64,000 nucleotides of DNA from Pseudomonas simiae (GCF_900111895.1 NZ_FOKB01000003.1:124001-188000); one strand, 5' to 3'; counted from the stretch's first letter, positions 36,200-45,218 are shown. Notes: generated from the letters alone by a model not told the origin. Made by a program: numbers and translations.

Positions 36200-36676
36200 A
36201 TGCCCGCACTGACCACCTACACCACCCAGGTCCACCCCGACTGGGTGGACTACAACGGCCATCTGCGCGACGCGTTCTATCTGCTGATCTTCAGCTACGC
36301 CACCGACGCGCTGATGGACACCCTGGGGCTGGACAGTGAAAACCGCGAAGCCAGCGGCCACTCACTGTTCACCCTGGAGTTGCACCTCAACTACCTGCAC
36401 GAAGTGAAGCTGGGTGCCGACGTGGAGGTGCATACCCAACTCATCGCCCACGACGCCAAGCGCCTGCACCTCTATCACAGCCTGCACCTGGTTGGGGATG
36501 AAAAGGAACTGGCGGGCAACGAGCAGATGTTGTTGCACGTTGATCTGGCCGGTCCACATTCGGCGCCGTTCACCGAGTCCACACTGGAAAAACTCACGGC
36601 TATCAGCGCGGAGCAGGCTGACCTGCCGCGCCCCGCCCTGCTTGGCCGAGTGATTGGACTACCGCTGAAAAAATAG
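36200..36676 (+). CDS. cdhB: betainyl-CoA thioesterase
   Basis: CdhB hydrolyses betainyl-CoA to glycine betaine and CoA, joining carnitine breakdown to the betaine pathway. The 158-residue hot-dog-fold protein has the 4HBT signature HPDWVDYNGHLRDAFYLLIF, in which the Asp and His flank the active site, and LGADVEVHTQLIAHDAKRLH. It lies 14 bases after cdhA and 27 bases before the gamma-butyrobetaine hydroxylase gene. Confidence 0.9.
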   Translation: MPALTTYTTQVHPDWVDYNGHLRDAFYLLIFSYATDALMDTLGLDSENREASGHSLFTLELHLNYLHEVKLGADVEVHTQLIAHDAKRLHLYHSLHLVGDEKELAGNEQMLLHVDLAGPHSAPFTESTLEKLTAISAEQADLPRPALLGRVIGLPLKK

Positions 36677-36703
36677 CCACTGAAAATACCCTTAGGAGCC
36701 ACC

Positions 36704-37864
36704 ATGCAAACCGCCGCCGCTGTCGCCGATTTCCGTACTTACCCGAAGATCTGCGACATCGCGGATGTACGGGTGCTGGAGGATCAGATCCTTGTGCAGT
36801 GGGCCGATGGACGGGTCAGTCCGTTTCATCATCAATGGCTGCGAGACAACTGCCCGTGCACCCAATGCGTGTACAGCGTGACGCGCGAGCAAGTGCTGGA
36901 GATTGTGGATGTGGACGCCCATCTCAGGCCGGCCTCGGCCCGTATTGATCAAGGCAACCTGAGCCTGGAATGGAGCGGCGGCCACCGCAGTCAGTACGAT
37001 CCGGGTTGGCTGCGGGCGCATGCCTACGACGATGAATCCCGTGCCGAACGCCGTGCGGCAACGCCCAAATCGCGGCTGTGGGACAGTCGGTTCCAGCTAC
37101 CGATCTTTGAGTATTCGGCCGTCATGGAAGACCCGAGCGCGCTGCTGCAATGGTTGCTGGCGCTGCGCGATTCTGGCCTGACGCAAGTCCGAGGCGTCCC
37201 CACCGAGCGCGACTCCCTGGCGCTGGTGGCCAAGCGCATTTCCTTCATCCGCGAGAGCAACTTCGGCGTGCTGTTCAATGTGCAATCCAAGGCCGATGCC
37301 GACAGCAATGCCTACACCGCTTTCAACCTGCCCTTGCACAGTGATTTGCCCACACGAGAGCTGCAACCGGGCCTGCAATTCCTGCATTGCCTGGTGAACG
37401 ATGCCAACGGCGGCGAAAGCATTTTTGTCGACGGGTTTGCCATCGCCAACGCCCTGCGCACGGAAGATCCCGAAGCATTCAGGGCGCTGTGTGAAATCCC
37501 GGTGGAGTTTCGCAACAAGGACCGTCACAGCGACTATCGCCGCCTGGCGCCGATCATTGCACTGGATGCCTTGGGCGACGTGGCGGAGATTCGCATGGCC
37601 AACTTTCTACGCGGGCCCTTCGAGACCAGCGTGGCGCAGATGCCGCTGCTGTATCGGGCGTATCGGCGGTTTATTGCGATGACGCGGGAGGATCGTTTTC
37701 GGCTGGTCAAGCGCCTGAACCCGGGCGAATTGTGGTGCTTCGACAACCGTCGCACCCTGCATGCGCGCAATGCGTTCGATCCGGCCTCCGGGGCACGGCA
37801 TTTCCAGGGCTGCTACATCGACCGCGATGAATTACTGTCGCGCATCCGGGTGTTGCAGCGCTAG
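36704..37864 (+). CDS. gamma-butyrobetaine 2-oxoglutarate dioxygenase
   Basis: This enzyme hydroxylates gamma-butyrobetaine to L-carnitine using 2-oxoglutarate, oxygen and Fe(II). The N-terminal domain has the zinc-type Cys cluster RDNCPCTQC (Cys50, 52, 55), specific to this family and to trimethyllysine hydroxylase. The TauD-type core has the iron ligands HSD in LPLHSDLPTREL and the distal His in RTLHARNAF, and the 2-oxoglutarate Arg in GARHFQGCYIDRDELLSR. It has 386 residues, close to the characterised Pseudomonas enzyme. It ends the carnitine operon. Confidence 0.92.
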   Translation: MQTAAAVADFRTYPKICDIADVRVLEDQILVQWADGRVSPFHHQWLRDNCPCTQCVYSVTREQVLEIVDVDAHLRPASARIDQGNLSLEWSGGHRSQYDPGWLRAHAYDDESRAERRAATPKSRLWDSRFQLPIFEYSAVMEDPSALLQWLLALRDSGLTQVRGVPTERDSLALVAKRISFIRESNFGVLFNVQSKADADSNAYTAFNLPLHSDLPTRELQPGLQFLHCLVNDANGGESIFVDGFAIANALRTEDPEAFRALCEIPVEFRNKDRHSDYRRLAPIIALDALGDVAEIRMANFLRGPFETSVAQMPLLYRAYRRFIAMTREDRFRLVKRLNPGELWCFDNRRTLHARNAFDPASGARHFQGCYIDRDELLSRIRVLQR

Positions 37865-37876
37865 ACCGCGGCGCTG

Positions 37877-37944
37877 CCATCGCAGGCAAGCCAGCTCCCA
37901 CAGGGAAATGCACTCCAAATGTGGGAGCTGGCGTGCCTGCGATG
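37877..37944. repeat. REPIN after the carnitine operon
   Basis: CATCGCAGGCAAGCCAGCTC and GTGGGAGCTGGCGTGCCTGC face each other across a short loop; both arms are GCTGG type. Confidence 0.85.
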
Positions 37945-37975
37945 AGGCCGGTACTCACGCCACAAATCCCAGGCT

Positions 37976-38012
37976 AAAAAAAGCCCCGATCCAGCCGTGA
38001 CTGGATCGGGGC
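37976..38012 (-). terminator. strong minus-strand intrinsic terminator
   Basis: GCCCCGATCCAG at 37983-37994 pairs with CTGGATCGGGGC at 38001-38012 around a six-base loop. Read on the minus strand it is followed by seven T residues (37976-37982), a textbook terminator for leftward transcription. No intact minus-strand gene lies just before it. Confidence 0.8.
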
Positions 38013-38224
38013 AGAGTGCCTTGTGTGAGCGTTACATCCTGAGGGTGACCAAACCTTCAAGCTGAGTGCTTGAGTTCAGTGTGCCCATTAATACGGTCGG
38101 TAAATGGCCCGAAAACGACCTGCTCATAGCCATCTGAGGCATTCGTGCAATCTGCCCTTGCCGACCCTTTGGACGGCAACCAGAATCCAGGTCTAACCCC
38201 GTTCCCTTCACCAGGATAAACGTC
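38013..38224. other. non-coding gap with a possible minus-strand gene remnant
   Basis: No intact gene is supported. On the minus strand a frame reading DGYEQVVFGPFTDRINGH and KHSA then stops near 38057, and a second frame ends LEGLVTLRM at 38032, just before the strong terminator. This may be the frameshifted tail of a lost gene. Family not recognised. Confidence 0.3.
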
Positions 38225-38488
38225 ATGATGCACGCGGATTTGATTGACCAGGATGACCTGCTGGGCCAACTGCGCTCACTGGGTTTCGAAGTGTCCAGCG
38301 GCGCCACCGCCGAGCAGGCCTGCGAGTGTGCGGTGCGTGGTTTGAGCGAGGCTCGGGCCAAGGCGCTCAAGGGGATGGTTGAGCAGATGTACACCGGCAG
38401 CGCGACGATCTTGCCGGCGGTGCGGCAGGCGATCGATAAGCAGTTGCTGCCGGCCTTGGTGCAGTTCAAGCAGAACTCGGGCGCCTGA
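38225..38488 (+). CDS. 87-residue conserved hypothetical protein
   Basis: The small helical protein MMHADLIDQDDLLGQLRSLG has two Cys (QACECAV) and ends LLPALVQFKQNSGA. AGGA is eight bases before the ATG; the second ATG is also possible. A small hypothetical gene holds the same position beside gbdR in P. aeruginosa, so it is likely real. It is convergent with gbdR. No function can be assigned. Confidence 0.7.
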   Translation: MMHADLIDQDDLLGQLRSLGFEVSSGATAEQACECAVRGLSEARAKALKGMVEQMYTGSATILPAVRQAIDKQLLPALVQFKQNSGA

Positions 38489-38495
38489 TAGTCCG

Positions 38496-38584
38496 CATTC
38501 GCGAGCACGCCCGCTCCCACATTCGACCGCATTTCAAAGGTGGAACTCGGTCACCTGTGGGAGCGGGCTTGCTCGCGAACGCAG
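38496..38584. repeat. REPIN at the gbdR 3' end
   Basis: CATTCGCGAGCACGCCCGCT and GTGGGAGCGGGCTTGCTCGC form an inverted pair of the GCGGG type with one mismatch, between the convergent small gene and gbdR. Confidence 0.85.
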
Positions 38585-38594
38585 GCGACTCGGT

Positions 38595-39698
38595 CTAGAG
38601 CCTTACGCTGGCGAAAGTCGACTCGTTCCTGGCCTGGCTCAACGCCGACATCGGTCCCGACAACGGTGACAATACCAGCGCCTGCGGGATCGGCATCATC
38701 GCCACCTGCTGGGTGGTGTTGGAACCTACGCGCTCATCCCGTGGCGGAATGCCAAAGTATTCGCGGTAGCACTTGGAGAAGTGCGGCGTAGACACGAACC
38801 CGCACACCGACGCCACTTCGATGATCGACATCGGCGTCTGCTTGAGCAACTGCCGTGCGCGGATCAAGCGCAGCTTGAGGTAGTAGCGCGATGGCGAACA
38901 GTGCAGGTATTTCTGGAACAGGCGCTCCAGCTGGCGACGAGACACCGCGACGTACACCGCCAGTTCGTCCAGGTCGATCGGCTCTTCCAGATTGGCTTCC
39001 ATCAGCGCGACGATTTCCTGCAGCTTCGGCTGGTTGGTGCCGAGCATGTGCTTGAGCGGCACACGCTGGTGATCCTGTTCGTTGCGAATACGCTCGTAGA
39101 CGAACATTTCGGAGATGGCGGCCGAGAGTTCACGGCCGTGGTCGCGGCTGATCAGGTGCAGCATCATGTCCAGCGGCGCGGTGCCGCCGGAGCTGGTGAA
39201 GCGGTTGCGGTCGAGGGTGAACAGGCGTGTGCTCATGGCCACGCGGGGGAAAGCTTCCTGCATCGAGGCCAGGCATTCCCAGTGCACGCTGCAATCAAAT
39301 CCATCAAGCAAACCGGCGCAGGCCAGGGCCCAGCTGCCGGTGCACACCGCGCCGAGGCGACGGGACTGACGTGCCTGGCTTTGCAGCCACGACACATGTT
39401 CACGGGTAACGGTGCGCTGGATGCCCACGCCGCCGCACACGATCACCGTGTCCAGGGCCGGGGCTTTGTGCATGGAAGCATCGGGGGTGATTTGCAGACC
39501 GTCGCTGGCCCACACCTGGTTTCCGTCGACGCTCAAGGTCGTCCAGCGATACAGCTCGCGGCCGGAGAGCTGATTGGCCATGCGCAGCGGTTCGACTGCG
39601 GACGCCAGGGAAATCAGCGTGAAATTGTCCAGCAGCAAAAAGCCGATGGATTGAGGCGCACGGTTCTGGGGTTGGGCCCCGGAGTTGAACGACGTCAT
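38595..39698 (-). CDS. gbdR: glycine betaine catabolism activator, GlxA-type AraC family
   Basis: GbdR senses glycine betaine and dimethylglycine and activates gbc, dgc, cbc, sox-region and other genes. The 367-residue protein has a DJ-1/PfpI-like domain (residues about 15-200, with RLGAVCTGSWALACAGLLDG) and AraC helix-turn-helix motifs near LDELAVYVAVSRRQLERLFQ and SIIEVASVCGFVSTPHFSKC. AGGAG is eight bases before the ATG. A well-formed sigma-54 promoter lies about 87 bases upstream. Its closest paralogue in the window is CdhR. Confidence 0.93.
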   Translation of the reverse strand: MTSFNSGAQPQNRAPQSIGFLLLDNFTLISLASAVEPLRMANQLSGRELYRWTTLSVDGNQVWASDGLQITPDASMHKAPALDTVIVCGGVGIQRTVTREHVSWLQSQARQSRRLGAVCTGSWALACAGLLDGFDCSVHWECLASMQEAFPRVAMSTRLFTLDRNRFTSSGGTAPLDMMLHLISRDHGRELSAAISEMFVYERIRNEQDHQRVPLKHMLGTNQPKLQEIVALMEANLEEPIDLDELAVYVAVSRRQLERLFQKYLHCSPSRYYLKLRLIRARQLLKQTPMSIIEVASVCGFVSTPHFSKCYREYFGIPPRDERVGSNTTQQVAMMPIPQALVLSPLSGPMSALSQARNESTFASVRL

Positions 39699-39795
39699 CG
39701 CAGTATCTCCTCACACAAAAGCGGGTGATGGCCTCAGGCGAGGCTCTTGTTATTGCGCTCTACATCCAGCGAGGAGAGAGGCTTTGAATTGATAG

Positions 39796-39811
39796 AGCAA
39801 ATGCCATGCCT
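39796..39811 (-). promoter_or_regulatory. sigma-54 promoter for gbdR
   Basis: On the minus strand the sequence is AGGCATGGCATTTGCT, matching the -24/-12 consensus TGGCACG-N4-TTGCA with GG and GC exactly ten bases apart. It gives a leader of roughly 87 bases. In P. aeruginosa gbdR is controlled by the sigma-54 activators NtrC and CbrB, which agrees. Confidence 0.7.
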
Positions 39812-40117
39812 AAAATTGAATGGCCGTCCAATAACTCCTAAAAACGACCTGATGACGTGTCTAGATAAGCCCGCGCCGCACGTACGGATATAGCCGAAAT
39901 CAGCCGTAGGAATGAGCCTATCCACAGGGGATGAGCAGATCGGTAGCACTTGTGGGAAGGCGCTTTGCGGGCGTGGGAGAAGTCTGTCACCCAAAGCACG
40001 GGTGACAGCAGGTCGGGCGGGAAATCGTTCGGTAGCTACTTATCTGTTTGCGACGCGCTAAAAGGTGGCGCTTTTGGATCCGGTGTTCACTTTATGAGCA
40101 GTGTTGCTTGAACTGCC
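39812..40117. other. gap upstream of gbdR
   Basis: This stretch holds no supported gene. It should contain NtrC/CbrB enhancer sites for gbdR, but I could not place one with confidence. TATCCACAG at 39914 is a partial DnaA-like match only. Confidence 0.4.
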
Positions 40118-40187
40118 GCTATCGCGGGCAAGCCCGGCTCCCACAGGGGCATGTATTCCAAATGTGGGAGCTGGCTTGCCTGCGATA
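40118..40187. repeat. REPIN at the serine dehydratase 3' end
   Basis: Left arm TATCGCGGGCAAGCCCGGCT (GCGGG type), right arm GTGGGAGCTGGCTTGCCTGC (GCTGG type), a mixed element. Confidence 0.85.
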
Positions 40188-40201
40188 GCGGCGTCACTGG
40201 C

Positions 40202-41578
40202 TCAACACTCCACAGCACTCACCGCCAACCCGCCCCGCGATGTCTCTTTGTATTTGTCATGCATATCCGCCCCGGTATCGCGCATGGTGCGGATCACTCG
40301 GTCCAGGGAGATAAAGTGCTGGCCGTCGCCCCGCAGCGCCATTTGCGCTGCGTTGATTGCCTTCACCGCCGCAATTGCATTGCGCTCGATGCACGGTACT
40401 TGCACCAGCCCGCCCACCGGGTCGCAAGTGAGGCCCAGGTTATGCTCCAGGCCGATTTCAGCAGCGTTGCACAGTTGTTCCGGCGTGGCGCCAAGAATCT
40501 CGGCCAAGCCGGCGGCGGCCATGGCGCAGGCCGAGCCTACCTCCCCTTGGCAGCCGACTTCGGCACCCGAGATCGAGGCGTTTTTCTTGCACAGGATGCC
40601 TACCGCCGCCGCGCCAAGCAGGTAGTCGACCACGTTGGCTTCGGTGACTTCCTCGCTGAATTTCATGAAGTAGTGCAACACCGCCGGGATGATCCCCGCC
40701 GCGCCGTTGGTAGGGGCCGTCACCATGCGCCCACCGGCGGCGTTTTCCTCGTTCACCGCCAGGGCGAACAGGTTGACCCATTCCATCGCGCTCAACGTCG
40801 AGCCGATCACATTGGGCTTGTTCAATTCCTGCAGGCTGCGGTGCAACTTGGCGGCACGCCGGCGCACGTTCAGGCCGCCGGGCAGGATGCCTTCGTGCTT
40901 GAGCCCCTGCTCCACGCAATCCTGCATGGCGCGCCAGAGCTTCATCAGTCCGCTGCGGATTTCTTCCTCGGAGCGCCAGGTTTTCTCGTTGGCCAGCATC
41001 AACTCGGCGACACGCAGGTTGTGAGTCTTGCACAGCTGCAACAGCTCGACTGCGCTGGAAAAATCATACGGCAGCTCGGTGCGGTCCATATCGGCCACGC
41101 CGCTCTGCGCCTGGGCTTCATCCACCACAAAGCCGCCGCCCACCGAATAGTAGGTGTCACGGTGCAGCTCACCGTGATCGCCCGTCACCACCAGGGTCAT
41201 CGCATTGGGGTGGAACGGTAGGTTTTCGTCGAGCAGACGCATGTCCCGCGCCCATACGAAGGGCACCAGCAAACGGCCGTCCAGCAGCAACGTATCGGTC
41301 TCGCGCAGGGTGTGGATGCGCTGGCCGATTTGCGATGGGTCGATCGCATCTGGCCATTCGCCCATCAGGCCCATGATGGTCGCGGTGTCGCTCCCGTGAC
41401 CAATGCCGGTGGCCGACAATGAGCCGTAGAGCTGAACTTCGACGCGCCGCACTTGTTCCAACAGTTCACGTTCACGCAAAGCCTGAACGAACAACGCCGC
41501 GGCGCGCATGGGGCCGACGGTGTGAGAACTAGAAGGCCCGATGCCGATCTTGAACAGGTCGAAAACACTGATAGCCAT
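40202..41578 (-). CDS. sdaB: L-serine ammonia-lyase, iron-sulfur dependent
   Basis: This enzyme deaminates serine to pyruvate and ammonia and completes betaine use as a carbon source. The 458-residue single-chain form has the beta domain at the N-terminus ([20 protein letters not shown]) and the alpha domain, with Cys in [20 protein letters not shown] and [20 protein letters not shown] and the final VECC-like end (SAVEC), which are expected 4Fe-4S ligands or switch Cys. It is divergent from cbcX across 415 bases. Confidence 0.93.
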   Translation of the reverse strand: MAISVFDLFKIGIGPSSSHTVGPMRAAALFVQALRERELLEQVRRVEVQLYGSLSATGIGHGSDTATIMGLMGEWPDAIDPSQIGQRIHTLRETDTLLLDGRLLVPFVWARDMRLLDENLPFHPNAMTLVVTGDHGELHRDTYYSVGGGFVVDEAQAQSGVADMDRTELPYDFSSAVELLQLCKTHNLRVAELMLANEKTWRSEEEIRSGLMKLWRAMQDCVEQGLKHEGILPGGLNVRRRAAKLHRSLQELNKPNVIGSTLSAMEWVNLFALAVNEENAAGGRMVTAPTNGAAGIIPAVLHYFMKFSEEVTEANVVDYLLGAAAVGILCKKNASISGAEVGCQGEVGSACAMAAAGLAEILGATPEQLCNAAEIGLEHNLGLTCDPVGGLVQVPCIERNAIAAVKAINAAQMALRGDGQHFISLDRVIRTMRDTGADMHDKYKETSRGGLAVSAVEC

Positions 41579-41993
41579 TAACGTGGGACTCCGCAGGTGA
41601 ACAGGCCGGACACCAAGGAGCTGCTACGCTCAGATCGCCCAGATGGCGGCATCATCAAGCTTTTACTTGCCGTCACGGCGTCTCACACCGACGCACTCAT
41701 GCTCACCAGCGTCGCTCCCGTGCGATCGCCTGTTTTGGCCGTTTTTAACGGTGCAGATGGGCAAAAACTGCAGTTTTGCCTGTGGAAAAATCTGTAAGCG
41801 ACGTCACCGACACTGGATACGACCATCCCTGTACTGGATACGACGCCCCCTGTAGGCGTCAGATTTTCACTGGTACATGATCAGTCTCGACTCGTTTGCA
41901 AGGCACCGTGCCAGAGCTGTTGTCGCACGCACCAACCGCAACACTTATAAAGCGCGGCGAATGCCGCCAGAAAAAACACAGGAGTCTACCCAG
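41579..41993. other. sdaB-cbcX intergenic region
   Basis: A 415-base gap between divergent sdaB and cbcX. A reading frame at 41597-41797 has no ribosome site and is not supported. The notable element is the direct repeat at 41812-41844, described separately. It is the likely shared control region for serine deamination and quaternary amine uptake. Confidence 0.5.
41812..41844. promoter_or_regulatory. candidate GbdR operator (21-bp direct repeat)
   Basis: ACTGGATACGAC occurs twice without mismatch, at 41812-41823 and 41833-41844, 21 bases apart, about 150 bases before cbcX. Exact 12-base direct repeats with two-turn spacing are typical AraC-family sites, and cbcXWV is in the known GbdR regulon of P. 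aeruginosa. Confidence 0.6.
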
Positions 41994-42941
41994 ATGAAAG
42001 GTTCACCCTCGTTGTTGTTGGCCGCCATGCTGAGTCTGCCAGTCATGGCGCACGCCGCAGAACCGGCACAATGTCAGACCGTCAACTTCTCCGATGTCGG
42101 CTGGACCGACATCACCGTCACCACCGCGACTACCAGCGAGATCCTCAAGGGCCTGGGCTACAAGCCGCGCACCACGATGATTTCGGTACCAGTGACCTAC
42201 AAGTCGCTGGCCGACGGCAAGAACATGGACGTCTTCCTCGGCAACTGGATGCCGACCATGGAAAACGACATCAAGCAGTACCGTGATGCCGGCACCGTGG
42301 AAACCGTGCGCGCCAACCTGGAGAACGCCAAGTACACCCTGGCCGTCCCGGAAGCGCTGTACAACAAAGGCCTCAAGGACTTCGCCGATATCGCCAAATT
42401 CAAGGATGAACTGGGCGGCAAGATCTACGGCATCGAGCCGGGTAACGACGGCAACCGCACCATCCAGACGCTGATCGACAAAGACGCCTTCGGCCTGAAA
42501 ACCGCAGGGTTCAAAGTCGTCGAGTCCAGCGAAGCCGGCATGCTCTCCCAGGTCGAACGCGCCACCAAACGCGACCAGGCCATCGTGTTCCTCGGCTGGG
42601 AACCGCACCCGATGAACACCCGTTTCAAGATGAAGTACCTGACCGGGGGTGACGATTCGTTCGGCCCCAACTACGGCCAGGCCACCATCTACACCAATAC
42701 CCGCAAGGGCTACACCGAGGAATGCAGCAACGTGGGCCAGTTGCTGAAAAACCTGGTGTTCACCCTGAATATGGAAAGCACCCTGATGGGTAATGTCTTG
42801 GACGACAAGATGAAACCCGACGCCGCGGCGAAAGCCTGGCTGAAGAAGAACCCGCAAGTCCTCGACACCTGGCTTGCCGGTGTCACCACCATAGATGGCA
42901 AACCAGGACTCGACGCCGTTAAAGCCTACCTCGCCAAGTAA
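41994..42941 (+). CDS. cbcX: choline ABC transporter periplasmic binding protein
   Basis: CbcX binds choline (and, less well, related quaternary amines) for the CbcXWV importer. The 315-residue OpuAC-type protein has a signal peptide (MKGSPSLLLAAMLSLPVMAHA), the conserved VNFSDVGWTDITVTTATTSE with a ligand-box Trp, KNMDVFLGNWMPTMENDIKQ and IVFLGWEPHPMNTRFKM. The ATG at 41994 is chosen because it opens the signal peptide. It is the first gene of cbcXWV; cbcW follows after 68 bases. Confidence 0.93.
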   Translation: MKGSPSLLLAAMLSLPVMAHAAEPAQCQTVNFSDVGWTDITVTTATTSEILKGLGYKPRTTMISVPVTYKSLADGKNMDVFLGNWMPTMENDIKQYRDAGTVETVRANLENAKYTLAVPEALYNKGLKDFADIAKFKDELGGKIYGIEPGNDGNRTIQTLIDKDAFGLKTAGFKVVESSEAGMLSQVERATKRDQAIVFLGWEPHPMNTRFKMKYLTGGDDSFGPNYGQATIYTNTRKGYTEECSNVGQLLKNLVFTLNMESTLMGNVLDDKMKPDAAAKAWLKKNPQVLDTWLAGVTTIDGKPGLDAVKAYLAK

Positions 42942-43009
42942 TCCGCTATCCCCGGGGCGGTGCGCTGTCCCGGGATGTTTTCCCTCTTCGCATGTGGACA
43001 TTCACTACC

Positions 43010-43855
43010 ATGCTGACTGAACAGAAAATCCCACTAGGCCAGTACATCGCTGCCTTCGTCGAATGGTTGACCCAACACGGCGCCAACTACTTCGACGCAA
43101 TCGCATCGACACTGGAAACGATGATCCACGGCGTGACGTTCGCGCTGACCTGGTTCAATCCGCTGGCATTGATCGGTCTGATTGCGCTGCTGGCTCACTT
43201 TATCCAACGTAAATGGGGACTGACTGTTTTTGTCATCGCCTCCTTCCTGCTGATCCTGAACCTGGGGTACTGGCAGGAAACCATGGAGACCCTGGCGCAA
43301 GTGCTGTTCGCCACCCTGGTCTGCGTGGTCATCGGTGTGCCGCTGGGCATTGTTGCCGCGCATAAACCGATGTTTTACACCATGATGCGGCCGGTACTCG
43401 ATCTGATGCAGACCGTGCCGACCTTCGTCTACCTCATCCCAACCCTGACCCTCTTCGGGCTGGGTGTGGTGCCTGGGCTGATTTCTACGGTGGTGTTCGC
43501 GATTGCCGCGCCGATCCGCCTGACCTACCTGGGTATCCGTGATGTACCCCAAGAGTTGATGGACGCCGGCAAGGCCTTTGGCTGCTCGCGCCGTCAGTTG
43601 CTCTCGCGCATTGAACTGCCCCACGCCATGCCGAGCATTGCCGCCGGCATTACCCAATGCATCATGCTGTCGTTGTCGATGGTGGTGATCGCTGCCCTGG
43701 TGGGCGCCGATGGCCTCGGCAAACCCGTGGTCAACGCACTGAACACCGCCGATATCGCCCTGGGCTTTGAAGCGGGCCTGGCGATCGTGCTGCTGGCCAT
43801 CATGCTCGACCGCATCTGCAAACAACCCGACGCTAAAGTAGGGGGTGATGCATGA
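43010..43855 (+). CDS. cbcW: quaternary amine ABC transporter permease
   Basis: CbcW is the membrane component that serves CbcX and also CaiX and BetX. The 281-residue protein has six or seven membrane helices and the EAA loop MDAGKAFGCSRRQLLSRIEL that contacts the ATPase. I chose ATG 43010 (MLTEQKIPLGQY), the conserved family start, though its ribosome site is weak. Its stop overlaps the cbcV start by four bases. Confidence 0.92.
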   Translation: MLTEQKIPLGQYIAAFVEWLTQHGANYFDAIASTLETMIHGVTFALTWFNPLALIGLIALLAHFIQRKWGLTVFVIASFLLILNLGYWQETMETLAQVLFATLVCVVIGVPLGIVAAHKPMFYTMMRPVLDLMQTVPTFVYLIPTLTLFGLGVVPGLISTVVFAIAAPIRLTYLGIRDVPQELMDAGKAFGCSRRQLLSRIELPHAMPSIAAGITQCIMLSLSMVVIAALVGADGLGKPVVNALNTADIALGFEAGLAIVLLAIMLDRICKQPDAKVGGDA

Positions 43856-45030
43856 GCATTATCCGATTCGACAAAGTCGACGTGATCTTCTCCAAAGACC
43901 CACGCGAAGCGCTCAAGCTGCTGGACCAAGGCATGAGCCGTAACGAGATCCTGAAAAAAACCGGGCAGATTGTTGGCGTGGAAAAAGCCAGCCTGGACAT
44001 CGAGAAAGGCGAGATCTGTGTGTTGATGGGCCTGTCGGGCTCCGGCAAATCCAGTCTCTTGCGCTGCATCAACGGCCTCAACACCGTGAGCCGTGGACAA
44101 CTGTTCGTCGAGCATGAAGGTCGCCAGATCGACATCGCCTCCTGCACACCCGCCGAGCTGAAAATGATGCGCACCAAGCGCATCGCCATGGTGTTCCAGA
44201 AGTTCGCCCTGATGCCTTGGCTGACGGTGCGCGAAAACATCAGCTTCGGCCTGGAAATGCAGGGCCGCCCGGAGAAAGACCGACGCAAGCTGGTGGATGA
44301 AAAACTTGAGCTGGTGGGCCTGACCCAATGGCGTAACAAGAAGCCGGACGAACTCTCCGGCGGCATGCAGCAGCGCGTCGGCCTGGCTCGTGCGCTGGCG
44401 ATGGACGCCGATATCCTGCTGATGGACGAACCCTTCTCCGCCCTTGACCCGCTGATCCGCCAGGGCCTGCAGGACGAGCTGCTGGAACTGCAACGCAAGC
44501 TGAGCAAGACCATCGTGTTCGTGAGCCACGACCTCGACGAAGCACTCAAATTGGGCAGCCGTATCGCGATCATGAAAGACGGCAAGATCATCCAGTACAG
44601 CGTGCCGGAAGAGATCGTCCTGAACCCGGCGGATGACTATGTGCGTACCTTCGTCGCGCATACCAACCCACTGAACGTGTTGTGCGGCCGCAGCCTGATG
44701 CGCACCCTGGACAACTGCAAGCGCGTCAACGGTTCAGTCTGCCTGGACCCGGGCGGCGACTCGTGGCTGGACCTGGCCGAGGGCAACACCATCAAGGGCG
44801 CTCGCCAGAATGGCGCGGTGATGAACCTGCAGAACTGGGTACCGGGGCAAGCGGTGGAAGGTCTGGGCCGGGTGCCGACGCTGGTGGACTCGAACATCGG
44901 CATGCGTGATGCGTTGCAGATTCGTTATCACACCGGAAACAAGCTGGTGCTGCATGACAACAACCAGGTAGTGGGGATTCTGGGGGACAGTGAGCTTTAC
45001 CATGCCCTGCTGGGCAAGAACCTGGGCTGA
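43852..45030 (+). CDS. cbcV: quaternary amine ABC transporter ATP-binding protein
   Basis: CbcV powers the transporter. The 392-residue protein has Walker A GLSGSGKSS, signature LSGGMQQRVGLARAL, Walker B ILLMDEPFSALDPL and the switch His in VFVSHDLDEAL. The C-terminal 120 residues carry CBS-like repeats, as in ProV/OpuAA, where such domains sense ionic strength. Four-base overlap with cbcW shows coupling. Confidence 0.94.
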   Translation: MSIIRFDKVDVIFSKDPREALKLLDQGMSRNEILKKTGQIVGVEKASLDIEKGEICVLMGLSGSGKSSLLRCINGLNTVSRGQLFVEHEGRQIDIASCTPAELKMMRTKRIAMVFQKFALMPWLTVRENISFGLEMQGRPEKDRRKLVDEKLELVGLTQWRNKKPDELSGGMQQRVGLARALAMDADILLMDEPFSALDPLIRQGLQDELLELQRKLSKTIVFVSHDLDEALKLGSRIAIMKDGKIIQYSVPEEIVLNPADDYVRTFVAHTNPLNVLCGRSLMRTLDNCKRVNGSVCLDPGGDSWLDLAEGNTIKGARQNGAVMNLQNWVPGQAVEGLGRVPTLVDSNIGMRDALQIRYHTGNKLVLHDNNQVVGILGDSELYHALLGKNLG

Positions 45031-45065
45031 CAAACACTGCACATCTCAATGTAGAAACTGGGTCA

Positions 45066-45157
45066 ATGTGGGAGGGGGCTTGCCCCCGATTGCGGTGTAT
45101 CAGTAACAGAAGTACTGACTGACACACTGCTATCGGGGACAAGCCCCCTCCCACATT
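45066..45157. repeat. REPIN between cbcV and betT
   Basis: ATGTGGGAGGGGGCTTGCCC and GGGACAAGCCCCCTCCCACA form an inverted pair of the GGGGG type between convergent genes; the inner segment also repeats CAGTA/TACTG. Confidence 0.87.
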
Positions 45158-45218
45158 TAGTTCTGTTTACACATTTGGACCCAGTGGTATCAGTGAGGAC
45201 ACCACCCGTCTTCAACTA

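Noticed and set aside
39734..39994. 86-residue minus-strand frame upstream of gbdR
   Set aside because: It covers the sigma-54 promoter, has unusual composition and no ribosome site.
41597..41797. 66-residue reading frame between sdaB and cbcX
   Set aside because: No ribosome site and no protein-like pattern; it lies in a control region.
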